From positions 1 through 52,364 of the forward strand of contig DASRMR010000040.1 of NCBI GenBank assembly GCA_035647815.1: a DNA stretch of 52,364 nt, read 5' to 3'. The notes beneath the pieces were generated by a model. The model saw nothing but the letters and a program-made list of their open reading frames with translations. It had not been told where the DNA came from and made no database searches. Each line of letters begins with the position of its first letter. Position 1 is the stretch's first letter. Positions 16,531 to 25,375 of the stretch are shown piece by piece. Source of the stretch: JAAYRQ01 sp035647815. Lineage in GTDB: Bacteria > Bacillota > Syntrophomonadia > Syntrophomonadales > Syntrophomonadaceae. The position numbers were made by a program, and so were the translations under genes.

Positions 16531-17829
16531 TTAACCCCTCAATCTCTCCGGAATTACATCATTCCTCAATAAATCCTCATAATCTTCCCGTTTAACTATT
16601 ATATCAGCCTGCCCATTATTGACTAGAACCATAGCTGGCTTAGGTAATCTATTGTAATTACTAGACATTGAATAATTATAAGCACCAGTAGCAAAAACAG
16701 CTAAGATATCACCTGTTTCTATTAAGGGTAATTTAATATCCCAGATTAACATATCTCCAGACTCACAGCATTTTCCAGCTATAGAGACTATTTCTACATC
16801 TTCATAATTAGCTTTATTTGCGATTTTAGCTAGGTACTTAGCGCCGTAAAGTGCAGGTCGAGGATTATCGGCCATACCACCATCAACAGCAATATATTTG
16901 CGAACACCTTTGACTTCTTTACTCGATCCAATTGTATATAAAGTTATGCCAGCAGGCCCAGAAATAGCACGACCTGGCTCGATAATTACCTTAGGTATTT
17001 TTATACCATGCTCTGCGCTTTTAGTCTTTACTGTAGTCATTACCGTTTTAGCCCATTCTTCTGGATGTGCTGGCTCATCCTCATTAGTGTAGTAAATACC
17101 AAAACCACCGCCAACATTGATTTCACTACATTCATACTCGGTTTTATTTTTAATTTCACCTAAAAAGTCCATCATGAGAGAAGTAGCATATTGAAAAGAT
17201 TCCATCTCAAAAATCTGGGAACCTATATGACAATGAATCCCTTTGAGCTTTAAATTCTGATACTTAATAGTCACATTTACACTTTCTAAAGCTTGTCCAT
17301 CGGGAAGAGTAAAACCAAATTTCGAATCAATCTGACCCGTTTGAATATACTCATGAGTATGGGCCTCAACCCCGGGTGTAATTCTAAGTAAAATATCTTG
17401 TACTTTTCCTAGCTCTCCGGCAACTTCATTTAGAAGCTCTAGTTCATAGAAATTATCGACTACTACACGAGCAATGCTAGACTTAACTGCAAACTCTAAT
17501 TCATCTCTACTTTTATTGTTACCATGGAAATATATGCGATTAGCCGGGAAATCAGCCTTTAAGGCCGTATATAATTCTCCACCTGAAACTACATCTAAGC
17601 TAAGACCTTCCTCATCTATTATACGAAGAATACTTAGGTTGTTTAATGATTTACTAGCATAAGTAACCTCGCAATTTCCCCATTCAGAAAACGCTTCTAG
17701 GAAAATACGGCAATTTTCTCGTAAGCCTTTTTCATCTATAACCCACAAAGGGCTACCATATTCTTTAACTAACTGGGTACAATCAATACCGCCAACTTCT
17801 AAGTGGCTATTCTTATTATTTACTTTCAT
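16531..17829 (-). CDS. lysA: diaminopimelate decarboxylase
   Basis: About 432 residues. A fold-III PLP enzyme forming L-lysine from meso-diaminopimelate. The PLP lysine lies in VTYASKSLNN, with the substrate/PLP motifs HCHIGSQIFEMESF, NVGGGFGIYY and IEPGRAISGPAG, and the C-terminal catalytic GKCCESGDML. The start used is ATG 17829 after AAAGG; a TTG at 17847 spaced from AGGAG and a GTG at 17856 are alternatives. The gene is alone, with terminators upstream and the inverted-repeat element directly after its stop. Confidence 0.95.
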   Translation of the reverse strand: MKVNNKNSHLEVGGIDCTQLVKEYGSPLWVIDEKGLRENCRIFLEAFSEWGNCEVTYASKSLNNLSILRIIDEEGLSLDVVSGGELYTALKADFPANRIYFHGNNKSRDELEFAVKSSIARVVVDNFYELELLNEVAGELGKVQDILLRITPGVEAHTHEYIQTGQIDSKFGFTLPDGQALESVNVTIKYQNLKLKGIHCHIGSQIFEMESFQYATSLMMDFLGEIKNKTEYECSEINVGGGFGIYYTNEDEPAHPEEWAKTVMTTVKTKSAEHGIKIPKVIIEPGRAISGPAGITLYTIGSSKEVKGVRKYIAVDGGMADNPRPALYGAKYLAKIANKANYEDVEIVSIAGKCCESGDMLIWDIKLPLIETGDILAVFATGAYNYSMSSNYNRLPKPAMVLVNNGQADIIVKREDYEDLLRNDVIPERLRG

Positions 17830-17950
17830 GGTACCTTTCAGATGCAAAATCTTCACTCTCCTATAACTACCTTGATAAATCGAAACTTATTTTAACATTA
17901 CAGTATTATTTGGTCAATAAATCATCGTAAGATTCTTGTTTTTTCAACAA

Positions 17951-17991
17951 AAAAAGTAAAAAAGCCTTGCCAAGTTAACAGAATTTTGGCA
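17951..17991 (-). terminator. hairpin with U tract upstream of lysA
   Basis: On the minus strand TGCCAA and TTGGCA pair around a 12-base loop, followed by AGGCTTTTTTACTTTTTTTG. It lies about 120 bases before lysA and after the LapA-like gene's own hairpin. It could be a second terminator or an attenuator for lysA; no lysine riboswitch core was recognised. Confidence 0.55.
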
Positions 17992-18041
17992 TAATTAAAT
18001 TAATCCTTCATTTTCCTTTCTTCATAAATAAATATAATGAA

Positions 18042-18071
18042 AAATCCGGACCTATTAATAGGTCCGGATTT
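18042..18071. terminator. 30-bp palindromic terminator
   Basis: A perfect palindrome with arms AAATCCGGACCTATT. TTTTCATT follows it on the minus strand and GACTTTTTTT on the plus strand. It lies eight bases after the LapA-like stop. Confidence 0.8.
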
Positions 18072-18079
18072 GACTTTTT

Positions 18080-18400
18080 TTATTCATCCCGAATAGCAGC
18101 TATATCTAATATATTTCTCTTATCTGATGAAGCACCTTCAAACTTATTTATCTTCTTTTGCAATTTTTTGTTTTGATTAGTTAATTCCTTAATCCGACGA
18201 GCAAACTTAATTTGTCTAGAAGTATTAACAAAAAAAGTTATTAATGCTCCAACACAAACTGAAAGAAGCACTACTAGAGCTAATGATATTTCTGATGATG
18301 TCCAAGTAATAAAATGTATTATAACCTGACTAGTGTTTTGGTAAACAAAAATCGCAATAGATAATAAGAAAAATACTGCCCCTATTAGATAGCCATACAT
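18080..18400 (-). CDS. LapA-like (DUF1049) membrane protein
   Basis: 106 residues. Two membrane helices (YLIGAVFFLLSIAIFVYQNT and ALVVLLSVCVGALITFFVN) are separated by the short beta segment typical of DUF1049, followed by a charged coiled-coil tail (RRIKELTNQNKKLQKKINKF). In proteobacteria LapA acts in envelope/LPS assembly; in this Gram-positive context the role is unknown. The ATG follows GGGGG at good spacing. It is downstream of the CDF transporter gene by about 80 bp and may share its transcript. Confidence 0.75.
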   Translation of the reverse strand: MYGYLIGAVFFLLSIAIFVYQNTSQVIIHFITWTSSEISLALVVLLSVCVGALITFFVNTSRQIKFARRIKELTNQNKKLQKKINKFEGASSDKRNILDIAAIRDE

Positions 18401-18478
18401 ATATTTTCCCCCTATTTTTTTAATATTTTTATTTATATTATATACCTATTTGAATAGCTTGCCAATGTAATGATATCC

Positions 18479-19354
18479 TTACGAATTTGTGTTTCCTAAC
18501 TTCCCAGGTTCTACATGAATTAATATATGAGCATATGGTATAGCATCTTTTATTCTCGTTTCAATTTTATCACAAATATCATGGGCTTCTTTTACAGTCT
18601 TTTCTTCATCGATTACTAAATGAAAATCAATATGCGATTCCCTACCTGCTTTTCTAGTTCTAAGGTCATGATATTCTAAATAACAATCTTTTTCTTCCGC
18701 TAAAATATCTTCTATCACCATAATAATCTCATCATCTAAGGCAACATCTACTAAAGGCATAAAAGCCTTTTTCGTAAGATCATAGGCCGCCTTAATGATA
18801 AGTAAAGCAACTAATATAGCAGCAATCGGATCTATTATATTCCAACCGGTAAAGTGAATCATAATTAACCCTACAAAAACACCTAATGAGGTATAAACAT
18901 CTGTCCTTAAGTGCATCCCATCTGCTTCCAAAGCTATTGAATCAGTTTCATGTGCTACCTTTAAAAGATAAGCAGATACAAACCAATTAATTACAGCGGA
19001 AATCCCCATAACTGCAATACCCCAACCTATCGCATCAACTTGACTTCCAGTAGTAATTTTCTTAATAGCTTCATTAATAATCAAGATAGCAGCAATAAAT
19101 ATTAGTAGAGCTTCAATAGTTCCAGATACATTTTCTATTTTCCCATGTCCATATGGATGTCTTTCATCAGGTGGATCTGATGATTTCTTCACCGCAAAAA
19201 CAGCAATAAAAGAAGCTAATAAATCATTAGCTGAATGTATAGCTTCCGAAATAACACTTACTGAGCCTATACTAATACCAACTATAAACTTAGATAACAT
19301 TAATGTAGTATTACTTGCTACTGATATCCAAGCAGCCTTAACCCTAGTATCCAT
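18479..19354 (-). CDS. cation diffusion facilitator (CDF) metal exporter
   Basis: 291 residues, six predicted membrane helices plus a C-terminal cytoplasmic metal-binding domain. The metal site residues are in helix 2 (EAIHSANDL, HxxxD) and helix 5 (DGMHLRTD, HxxxD); the loop motif HPYGHGKIE is also present. The cytosolic tail contains YHDLRTRKAGRESHIDFHL. CDF proteins expel Zn, Co, Ni, Fe or Mn by proton antiport. The NiCo-like leader upstream suggests nickel or cobalt. The start follows GAAGGAGG. Ni/Co control would fit an organism that relies on cobalamin-dependent MetH. Confidence 0.93.
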   Translation of the reverse strand: MDTRVKAAWISVASNTTLMLSKFIVGISIGSVSVISEAIHSANDLLASFIAVFAVKKSSDPPDERHPYGHGKIENVSGTIEALLIFIAAILIINEAIKKITTGSQVDAIGWGIAVMGISAVINWFVSAYLLKVAHETDSIALEADGMHLRTDVYTSLGVFVGLIMIHFTGWNIIDPIAAILVALLIIKAAYDLTKKAFMPLVDVALDDEIIMVIEDILAEEKDCYLEYHDLRTRKAGRESHIDFHLVIDEEKTVKEAHDICDKIETRIKDAIPYAHILIHVEPGKLGNTNS

Positions 19355-19375
19355 GGATACACCTCCTTCAATAAC

Positions 19376-19455
19376 AAAAAAGGGACTTCAATTTAATGAA
19401 GTCCCACGGAATTCCGTTGCTCAATAACGAGCCCAGCAGTTACGCCTGACAATAT
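19376..19455 (-). promoter_or_regulatory. probable NiCo riboswitch with terminator
   Basis: On the minus strand, reading towards the CDF gene: CAGGC, then GGGCTC, a short loop, GAGCAAC, a CGGAATTCCG hairpin, and GTGGGAC. This order of blocks (CAGGC...GGGCU...GCAAC-stem-GUGGGAC) matches what I remember of the NiCo (czcD) aptamer. The final GGGAC also starts a terminator stem GGGACTTCA/TGAAGTCCC (19382-19405) with six U (19376-19381), so aptamer and terminator compete. That is the usual on-switch layout for nickel/cobalt exporters. The second arm is shorter than in the crystallised example. Assignment is from memory, not from a covariance search. Confidence 0.72.
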
Positions 19456-19497
19456 ATTTTATTGTATTCTATCACATATAAACTCTTAAGTAAAGTT

Positions 19498-20337
19498 TTA
19501 TGCCCTACTTTTAATTTCATACCAGATAGGACTAGCTATAAATATGGAGGAATATGCTCCACTAACAAAACCTATCAACATAGCTAAAACAAAAATCTTC
19601 AGTGTTGCTCCCCCAAATAGAAGTAAAGCAACCAGAGCAAATGTCGAAGTTAATACCGTATTAATAGAACGGTTAAGGGTTTGCAAAATACTTTTATTTA
19701 AGAGTGTCATGCGATCTTCTTTTAGTTTATAACGCATATTCTCACGAACACGGTCAAATATGATTATAGTATCATTTATAGAATAACCTATGACCGTCAA
19801 AATAGCTGCTATAAAGGAACTACTAATTTCCCATTGGAATATGGAAAAAACCCCTATTACTATTAGTACATTGTGAACAATCGGGACTATAGCAGCCACC
19901 CCAAAAGACCATTCGAATCTAATAGTTATATATATTAGCATTAATACTGCTGCAATTAATAAAGCTAATATTGCATCTCTAGTTAGTTCGCTACCAATAG
20001 CTGCGCCAACACTTTCTGCACCTAAAAATTCGACTGTAGTAAATTCTTCTTTTAATGCACTTTGCATTTCTTTAGTCTGTTCTTGGTTTAATTCCGCAGT
20101 TCTAATATAGAACTGATCCCCACTCTTTTGCACTTCGGCATTTTCAATATTTATCTTTTGTAAAGTAGTTCTTACATCTGCTGATTGAATAGATTGCTCC
20201 ATTTTTACATGAAGAATTGAACCACCTTGGAAATCTATACCTAGGTTTAATCCTTGTACAAACAATGAAACTAAACCCGGAATTATGATTATTAATGAAA
20301 TTATATAGAACCATTTCCTGTTTTGTATGACTTGCAT
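19498..20337 (-). CDS. secF: protein translocase subunit SecF
   Basis: 279 residues. Six membrane helices with the large periplasmic-side loop after the first. The motif LNLGIDFQGGSILHVKM follows helix 1; ILTVIGYSINDTIIIFDRVR and the C-terminal FALVALLLFGGATLKIFVLA block are diagnostic of SecF. With SecD it uses proton motive force to help pull secreted proteins through SecYEG. The ATG follows AAGGAGG and the gene lies 12 bp after secD. In Bacillus the two are fused; here they are separate. Confidence 0.97.
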   Translation of the reverse strand: MQVIQNRKWFYIISLIIIIPGLVSLFVQGLNLGIDFQGGSILHVKMEQSIQSADVRTTLQKINIENAEVQKSGDQFYIRTAELNQEQTKEMQSALKEEFTTVEFLGAESVGAAIGSELTRDAILALLIAAVLMLIYITIRFEWSFGVAAIVPIVHNVLIVIGVFSIFQWEISSSFIAAILTVIGYSINDTIIIFDRVRENMRYKLKEDRMTLLNKSILQTLNRSINTVLTSTFALVALLLFGGATLKIFVLAMLIGFVSGAYSSIFIASPIWYEIKSRA

Positions 20338-20349
20338 TGTTTACCCTCC

Positions 20350-21555
20350 TTAAACCCCGTATAGTTTCTGGTTCTTAAATATATTAGCAAATAAAACCAG
20401 AAGATAACGTGTAAATGTTAATGCAACTAATAGACTAGCTACTATTCCTATAGAAAGGGTAACCGCAAATCCTTTTATCGGACCAGTTCCAAAATACATC
20501 AGAACTAATGCTGTGATTAAGGTGGTTATATTAGCGTCAAAAATTGCCCAAAAAGCTCTAGAAAAACCAGCCTCTATAGAAGCTTTCAGAGTCTTACCAT
20601 GCCTTAGCTCTTCTTTAACTCTCTCATAAATAATTATATTGGCGTCAACTGCCATCCCGATGGATAAGGCAAGTCCCGCTATCCCAGGCAAAGTTAAAAC
20701 TGCCCCTAAAAGCCACATAACCCCCAAAACTATAAAGGAATATAATATTAAGGATATATCAGCAATTAAACCTGGCAAACGATAATAACCTAACATAAAC
20801 AGAAGTATAGCAATAAGACCTATTATTCCTGCTTTAACACTTTTCTCTAGTGAATCAGCACCTAAAGTCGGCCCTACTGATCTTTTCTCCATAACTTCAA
20901 AACTAACTGGAAGAGCACCTGATCTAAGTAAAACTGCTAAATCCTGGGCTTCCTTAGCTGTGAAACTTCCAGTTATAACAGCATTCCCATCAGTAATTGG
21001 TCCATTGACATTAGGCGCACTAATAATCTCATTGTCTATTACTATAGCAAGTGGTTTATTCACATTATTAGTAGTTGCTTGACCAAAAAGCTTGGCACCC
21101 TCTTTATCAAATTCAATCGTTACTTCTGCAGTATTTCCATCTTGAGTCATGCGAGCCTGTGCATCTTTAAGATGTTTGCCCGTAACTAAGACATTACCTT
21201 CTTCATCCCAAAATTCTAATTGGGCAGTGTTTTTAAGTATATCTACTGCAGCTTCCGGATCTTCTTCTCCAGCAATCTCAATGACTACCCTTTTATCCCC
21301 TTGTGGGTATAAAGATGTTTCTTTAACTCCTAGACTATCAACACGATTACGCAATATACCTACAGCCTTTTGAATGGTGTCCTCCGTCAATCCCTCACCT
21401 TCAATTTCCTGAGCCTCCAACACCACCCTAAGTCCACCTCTTAAATCAAGCCCTAGGTTGAGATTACCTAATAAAGGTGGATAGGCAAAGTAAACTAATA
21501 GGCCAAGGGCTAATACAATAGTAGTTATAACCGCAATACTTGCATTTCTCTGCAC
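20350..21555 (-). CDS. secD: protein translocase subunit SecD
   Basis: 401 residues. After the first helix comes NLGLDLRGGLRVVLEAQE, then the extracellular P1-type domain (shorter than in E. coli), and five further helices with LPGIAGLALSIGMAVDANII and ERVKEELRHGKTLKASIEAG. The start is GTG 21555, eight bases after AAGGAGG; a longer in-frame reading from 21576 would include this binding site. It belongs to the tgt-yajC-HD-secD-secF operon, a common clostridial order. Confidence 0.97.
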   Translation of the reverse strand: MQRNASIAVITTIVLALGLLVYFAYPPLLGNLNLGLDLRGGLRVVLEAQEIEGEGLTEDTIQKAVGILRNRVDSLGVKETSLYPQGDKRVVIEIAGEEDPEAAVDILKNTAQLEFWDEEGNVLVTGKHLKDAQARMTQDGNTAEVTIEFDKEGAKLFGQATTNNVNKPLAIVIDNEIISAPNVNGPITDGNAVITGSFTAKEAQDLAVLLRSGALPVSFEVMEKRSVGPTLGADSLEKSVKAGIIGLIAILLFMLGYYRLPGLIADISLILYSFIVLGVMWLLGAVLTLPGIAGLALSIGMAVDANIIIYERVKEELRHGKTLKASIEAGFSRAFWAIFDANITTLITALVLMYFGTGPIKGFAVTLSIGIVASLLVALTFTRYLLVLFANIFKNQKLYGV

Positions 21556-21582
21556 TGATTTGTCCTCCTTCCACAACTATAT

Positions 21583-22242
21583 TTATAAAAGCTTGGCCCC
21601 ATTGATCAATAATTCAAATTCACAACCTAAAAAAGTAGCTGCCCTACGACACATAACCATGCGACTTAGAAATATCTCAAAATACTCCATAACTGGACAT
21701 ATGTTTATATCAATGGCCAATTCCATTGTAATTACTTTTTTCTTTTCGTCAATGGAAAGTAATGAGTGTTCTACTGCATAATTTACTCTATCATGTATTT
21801 CAAAAGTAACTATCTCAGTATTTCTCACTCTATTTCTATGTACATGTGATTTGTCAGCCAAAATTAATGCTCCCGCAACTTCATTAACTGGATGACCATA
21901 ACCTTCATCATGATTTCCTATAGCCGCTGCTATAATAGCTATTTCAGCTGGTTCCATACCCATCCTGTCGAGTATTTCTATGGCCATTAAAGCACCACTT
22001 TGGCTATGTCCTGATCTGCTTATTACATTTCCAATGTCATGCATATATCCAGCAATACTCGCTAATTCCGCACAACGTTTACCATACCCAAGTTTAGTCA
22101 ATATTTCCCGGCTTAATTCTGCTACTAGAGAAACATGAAGAACTCCATGATCAGTAAAGCCCATTTGTTCTAAATGTTCATTACCTTTTTCGATAAATGT
22201 TTTAACTAAAGGATTAGCCTGAACATCTTTCAGAGTTACCAT
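21583..22242 (-). CDS. HD domain phosphohydrolase-like protein
   Basis: 219 residues. A complete HD metal site is visible: HGVLHVSLVAELSREIL, GYMHDIGN, SGHSQSGALMA and GNHDEGYGHP. The C-terminal 60 residues are a small unknown domain with two cysteines. HD proteins hydrolyse phosphate esters, often nucleotides, but the substrate here is not known. The ATG abuts the yajC stop and the gene ends 27 bp before secD. An HD protein at this position is seen in other clostridial sec operons; a role in secretion is only suggested by position. Confidence 0.85.
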   Translation of the reverse strand: MVTLKDVQANPLVKTFIEKGNEHLEQMGFTDHGVLHVSLVAELSREILTKLGYGKRCAELASIAGYMHDIGNVISRSGHSQSGALMAIEILDRMGMEPAEIAIIAAAIGNHDEGYGHPVNEVAGALILADKSHVHRNRVRNTEIVTFEIHDRVNYAVEHSLLSIDEKKKVITMELAIDINICPVMEYFEIFLSRMVMCRRAATFLGCEFELLINGAKLL

Positions 22243-22512
22243 TTAATCATCGTCTTCTAGATAAGCAATAGCTTTAGGAAGAACTTCAATCTCCGTGTTT
22301 TCTGCCACACGAATCTGAACGAAATCTTCTTTCACCCTGGCTATTGTGCCCCTTAATCCGCCGATTGTAACTACTTTTTGCCCCTTCCTTAGACTTTCGA
22401 TCATTTCATTTTGCTTTTTCTCTTGTGTCTTTCTAGGTCTAATAATAAGTAACCAGAAGATTAAAACAATCACTCCAAAGTAAATTATTATTGTTAACCA
22501 GTTTTGTTCCAT
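22243..22512 (-). CDS. yajC: preprotein translocase accessory subunit YajC
   Basis: 89 residues. A single N-terminal membrane helix (WLTIIIYFGVIVLIFWLLII) is followed by RPRKTQEKKQNEMIESLRKG and the typical beta-rich part with VVTIGGLRGTIARVKED. It binds the SecDF complex. The ATG follows AAGGAGTG. It lies between tgt and the HD gene in the operon. Confidence 0.95.
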   Translation of the reverse strand: MEQNWLTIIIYFGVIVLIFWLLIIRPRKTQEKKQNEMIESLRKGQKVVTIGGLRGTIARVKEDFVQIRVAENTEIEVLPKAIAYLEDDD

Positions 22513-22563
22513 CTTTTAAATCACTCCTTGTTTTTTCACAACTTTATTATATTTCTATAAATA

Positions 22564-23685
22564 TTAATTAAACCCTTGTAAAACTTTATAATTTTCATAA
22601 AAATCACAATAAAATTTGTCAAATTCGTCTAATTTGATCGCCTGTCTTATGTCAGCCATCAATTTAGCCAAAAAATAAACATTATGATAAGTCAACAATC
22701 TAGATGCTAACATCTCACCAGCCTTAATTAGATGCCTAATATAAGCACGCGTATAATTTTGACATACATAACAACTACATTCATTATCAATAGGAGTAAA
22801 ATCTTCAGCAAAAGTAGCATTGCGTACTGTTATCCTACCCCTTTTTGTATATGCAGAACCATGGCGAGCAAGCCTAGTAGGCAAGACACAATCAAACATA
22901 TCTATACCTCTTTTGACCCCTTCCACCAAATCTTCTGGCGCCCCAACCCCCATTAAATACCTCGGTTTATTTTCAGGTAAGTGGTGGTGAATTAAATCCA
23001 AAATTCTATACATATCTTCTTTTGGTTCCCCCACACTTAAACCACCTATAGCATAACCGGGGAAATCGAGTGCTACTAAGTCTTGTGCACTCTTAATGCG
23101 TAAATCATCGTAAAGGTTTCCTTGTACTATACCAAATAAAGCTTGCCCTTCTTTATTATGTGCTTCTTTACACCTTTTAGCCCATGCACTAGTTCTCTCT
23201 TGCCCCCTTTTTGCATCATCATATGAACAAGGATAGGGTGAACATTCATCGAAACACATGGCAATATCTGCACCTAATTTTTGCTGTATTTCCATAACCT
23301 TTTCCGGGTTCAAAAAAAGTTTGCTCCCATCAATATGGGATCTGAAATGTACACCTTCATCAGTTATTTCCCTTAACTTACTAAGACTAAAAACCTGAAA
23401 ACCACCACTATCAGTAAGTATGCTCTTATCCCAATTCATAAAGCTATGAAGTCCCCCAGCTTTTTCTACTAACTCTTCACCTGGTCTTAAATAAAGATGA
23501 TAAGTATTAGATAATATAATTTCAACACCTATTTCTTTCAAATCATCTGGAGTAAGAGTTTTTACCGTAGCTTGTGTCCCTACAGGCATAAAAACCGGAG
23601 TAGGTATTATAGAATGCGCAGTTTTTAATTCTCCTAATCTAGCAAATGAGTTTTTAGCTTCGAATAACATATTGAACTCTAGCAT
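22564..23685 (-). CDS. tgt: tRNA-guanine transglycosylase
   Basis: 373 residues, usual length. Exchanges guanine-34 for preQ1 in tRNAs with GUN anticodons. Present are the base-recognition motif LTDSGGFQVFSLSKL, GGLSVGEPKEDM, the nucleophile region MFDCVLPTRLARHG, and zinc ligands in CSCYVCQNYTRAYIRHL. The ATG at 23685 follows GGAGGAAGAT. It lies 17 bp after queA. With queA and queH it covers the last steps to queuosine; preQ1 synthesis genes are not seen, although folE could supply the first precursor. Confidence 0.97.
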   Translation of the reverse strand: MLEFNMLFEAKNSFARLGELKTAHSIIPTPVFMPVGTQATVKTLTPDDLKEIGVEIILSNTYHLYLRPGEELVEKAGGLHSFMNWDKSILTDSGGFQVFSLSKLREITDEGVHFRSHIDGSKLFLNPEKVMEIQQKLGADIAMCFDECSPYPCSYDDAKRGQERTSAWAKRCKEAHNKEGQALFGIVQGNLYDDLRIKSAQDLVALDFPGYAIGGLSVGEPKEDMYRILDLIHHHLPENKPRYLMGVGAPEDLVEGVKRGIDMFDCVLPTRLARHGSAYTKRGRITVRNATFAEDFTPIDNECSCYVCQNYTRAYIRHLIKAGEMLASRLLTYHNVYFLAKLMADIRQAIKLDEFDKFYCDFYENYKVLQGFN

Positions 23686-23702
23686 ATCTTCCTCCGAAAA
23701 CC

Positions 23703-24749
23703 TTATTTTATAAGCATAGCATCACCGTAACTAAAAAAACGGTATTTATTTATAATTGCGTGTTCATAAGCATTAATTATATTATTTCTACCCGCTAATG
23801 CCGATACCAACATAATTAAAGAAGAATAAGGTAAATGAAAGTTAGTAATTAATTTATCTATAGCTTTAAAGTCATAACCTGGATAAATAAAAATATCGGT
23901 TTCACCTACACTAGCCCTAAATTCATTATAATTACCGTATATAGTTTCTAAAGTTCTCACAACTGTAGTACCTACTGCCACTATTTTCTTATCCTCTTTT
24001 TTAGTTTTATTAAGTAAAATAGCAGTTTCATTTGACATATAATAACTTTCTGTATGCATTTTATGTTGCCGAATATCCGAATTACTAACTGGTCTAAATG
24101 TTCCTAACCCTACATGCAATACTACTTTAGCTATATTAACACCTTTACTATTAATTTTCTCTAAAAATGGTTCCGTAAAATGCAAACCTGCTGTTGGTGC
24201 AGCTGCTGAACCTATTTCTTTAGCAAATACAGTCTGATAATTATCTTTATCTGTTGGATCTATCGGTCTATCTATATATGGTGGTAAAGGCATTTGTCCC
24301 ACCTTATCAATAAATTCATTTTCATCTGAACAGTTTTCTAATTTAACTAATCTTCCTCCTGCCATCTCCAGTTCCTCTTTTATAGACAAATATGAATCTG
24401 TATTAGGAAACCGCACTATAGTATCTTTTTTCAATCTTTTCGCCGGTCTTACAATCGCTTCCCAATATTCTCCAGCCTTCTTAAGTAATAATATTTCTAC
24501 TTTACCACCAGTATCTTTAAATCCATATAATCTAGCAGGAATTACTTTAGTTTCATTAATAACTAAAGTATCTCCTCTATCTAGGTAGCCCAATATATCC
24601 TTAAACTGATAATCTTTCAATTCACCACTAGTCTTATCTACTACTAGCAAACGTGATGTGTCACGAGGCTCTGCCGGATACTTCGCTATTAACTCATCAG
24701 GGAGGTTAAAAGCATACGCATCTAAGCTATATATATCTGATGACATCAT
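23703..24749 (-). CDS. queA: S-adenosylmethionine:tRNA ribosyltransferase-isomerase
   Basis: 348 residues. Adds the epoxycyclopentanediol ring to preQ1-tRNA using AdoMet. Family motifs: LPDELIAKYPAEPRDTSRLL, ETKVIPARLYGFKDTGGKVE (20 residues), AAPTAGLHFTEPFLEKI and YPGYDFKAIDKLITNFHLP. Two adjacent ATG codons follow GAGGAGTTA; the second, at 24746, has better spacing, so the true start may be one codon later. It is between queH and tgt in a minus-strand operon. Confidence 0.97.
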   Translation of the reverse strand: MMSSDIYSLDAYAFNLPDELIAKYPAEPRDTSRLLVVDKTSGELKDYQFKDILGYLDRGDTLVINETKVIPARLYGFKDTGGKVEILLLKKAGEYWEAIVRPAKRLKKDTIVRFPNTDSYLSIKEELEMAGGRLVKLENCSDENEFIDKVGQMPLPPYIDRPIDPTDKDNYQTVFAKEIGSAAAPTAGLHFTEPFLEKINSKGVNIAKVVLHVGLGTFRPVSNSDIRQHKMHTESYYMSNETAILLNKTKKEDKKIVAVGTTVVRTLETIYGNYNEFRASVGETDIFIYPGYDFKAIDKLITNFHLPYSSLIMLVSALAGRNNIINAYEHAIINKYRFFSYGDAMLIK

Positions 24750-24778
24750 TAACTCCTCAAAATAAAATTAGTAATCAT

Positions 24779-25336
24779 CTAGGGAAAGATTTCTTTCACT
24801 AATTCCCTGGGTGCATATCTTTCCATTTCACTGTATAAACATCCACAATACTGTTGACGATATAAACCTATTTCTTTAGATATTTCTACGGTCTCTTTAA
24901 AACCCATGCGAAAATCCCGATATAAAAATGGTATCCCATATTTTGCTCCTATTATTTCTCCGATTTCTTTTATCCAATTATGTTTCTGATATTTGCTCAC
25001 TAATAAAGTAGTAGTAAAATAGTCAAATTTACCCTTACGTGCTATATGAGCAGCTTGCTCTAATCTTATTTGATAACAAAATTTACACCGTAGGTGTTCG
25101 CGAAATGCAATATTTTGAAAATATTCCTTCGGATTATATTTTTCCTCATATATTACTTTTAGCTCATAAATATCGGCTAACTTTTCTAAAGCCTTTTGCC
25201 TTTTAATATATTCTGTATAAGGATGAATATTAGGATTATAGTAGTGTCCCATTACATTAAAGCCTTCATCTCTCAGACTTTTTACCGGATAAGTAGCACA
25301 AGGCCCACAACATATATGTAATAATACTTTTTCCAT
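24779..25336 (-). CDS. queH: epoxyqueuosine reductase QueH
   Basis: 185 residues. The cysteine pattern of QueH is intact: HICCGPCATYP near the start, CKFCYQIRLEQ in the middle and QQYCGCLYSE near the C-terminus, which hold a 4Fe-4S cluster and an adjacent metal. It performs the final reduction of epoxyqueuosine in tRNA and replaces the cobalamin-dependent QueG. The start is ATG 25336 with GGGTGA upstream; a five-codon extension is less likely. Its place directly before queA and tgt supports the assignment. Confidence 0.93.
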   Translation of the reverse strand: MEKVLLHICCGPCATYPVKSLRDEGFNVMGHYYNPNIHPYTEYIKRQKALEKLADIYELKVIYEEKYNPKEYFQNIAFREHLRCKFCYQIRLEQAAHIARKGKFDYFTTTLLVSKYQKHNWIKEIGEIIGAKYGIPFLYRDFRMGFKETVEISKEIGLYRQQYCGCLYSEMERYAPRELVKEIFP

Positions 25337-25375
25337 TATTTTCACCCACATTAGTATTTAATTTATTAACTAATT

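Noticed and set aside
17857..18041. Lysine riboswitch upstream of lysA
   Set aside because: Only a simple hairpin with a U tract is present; the region is too short and lacks the lysine aptamer core.
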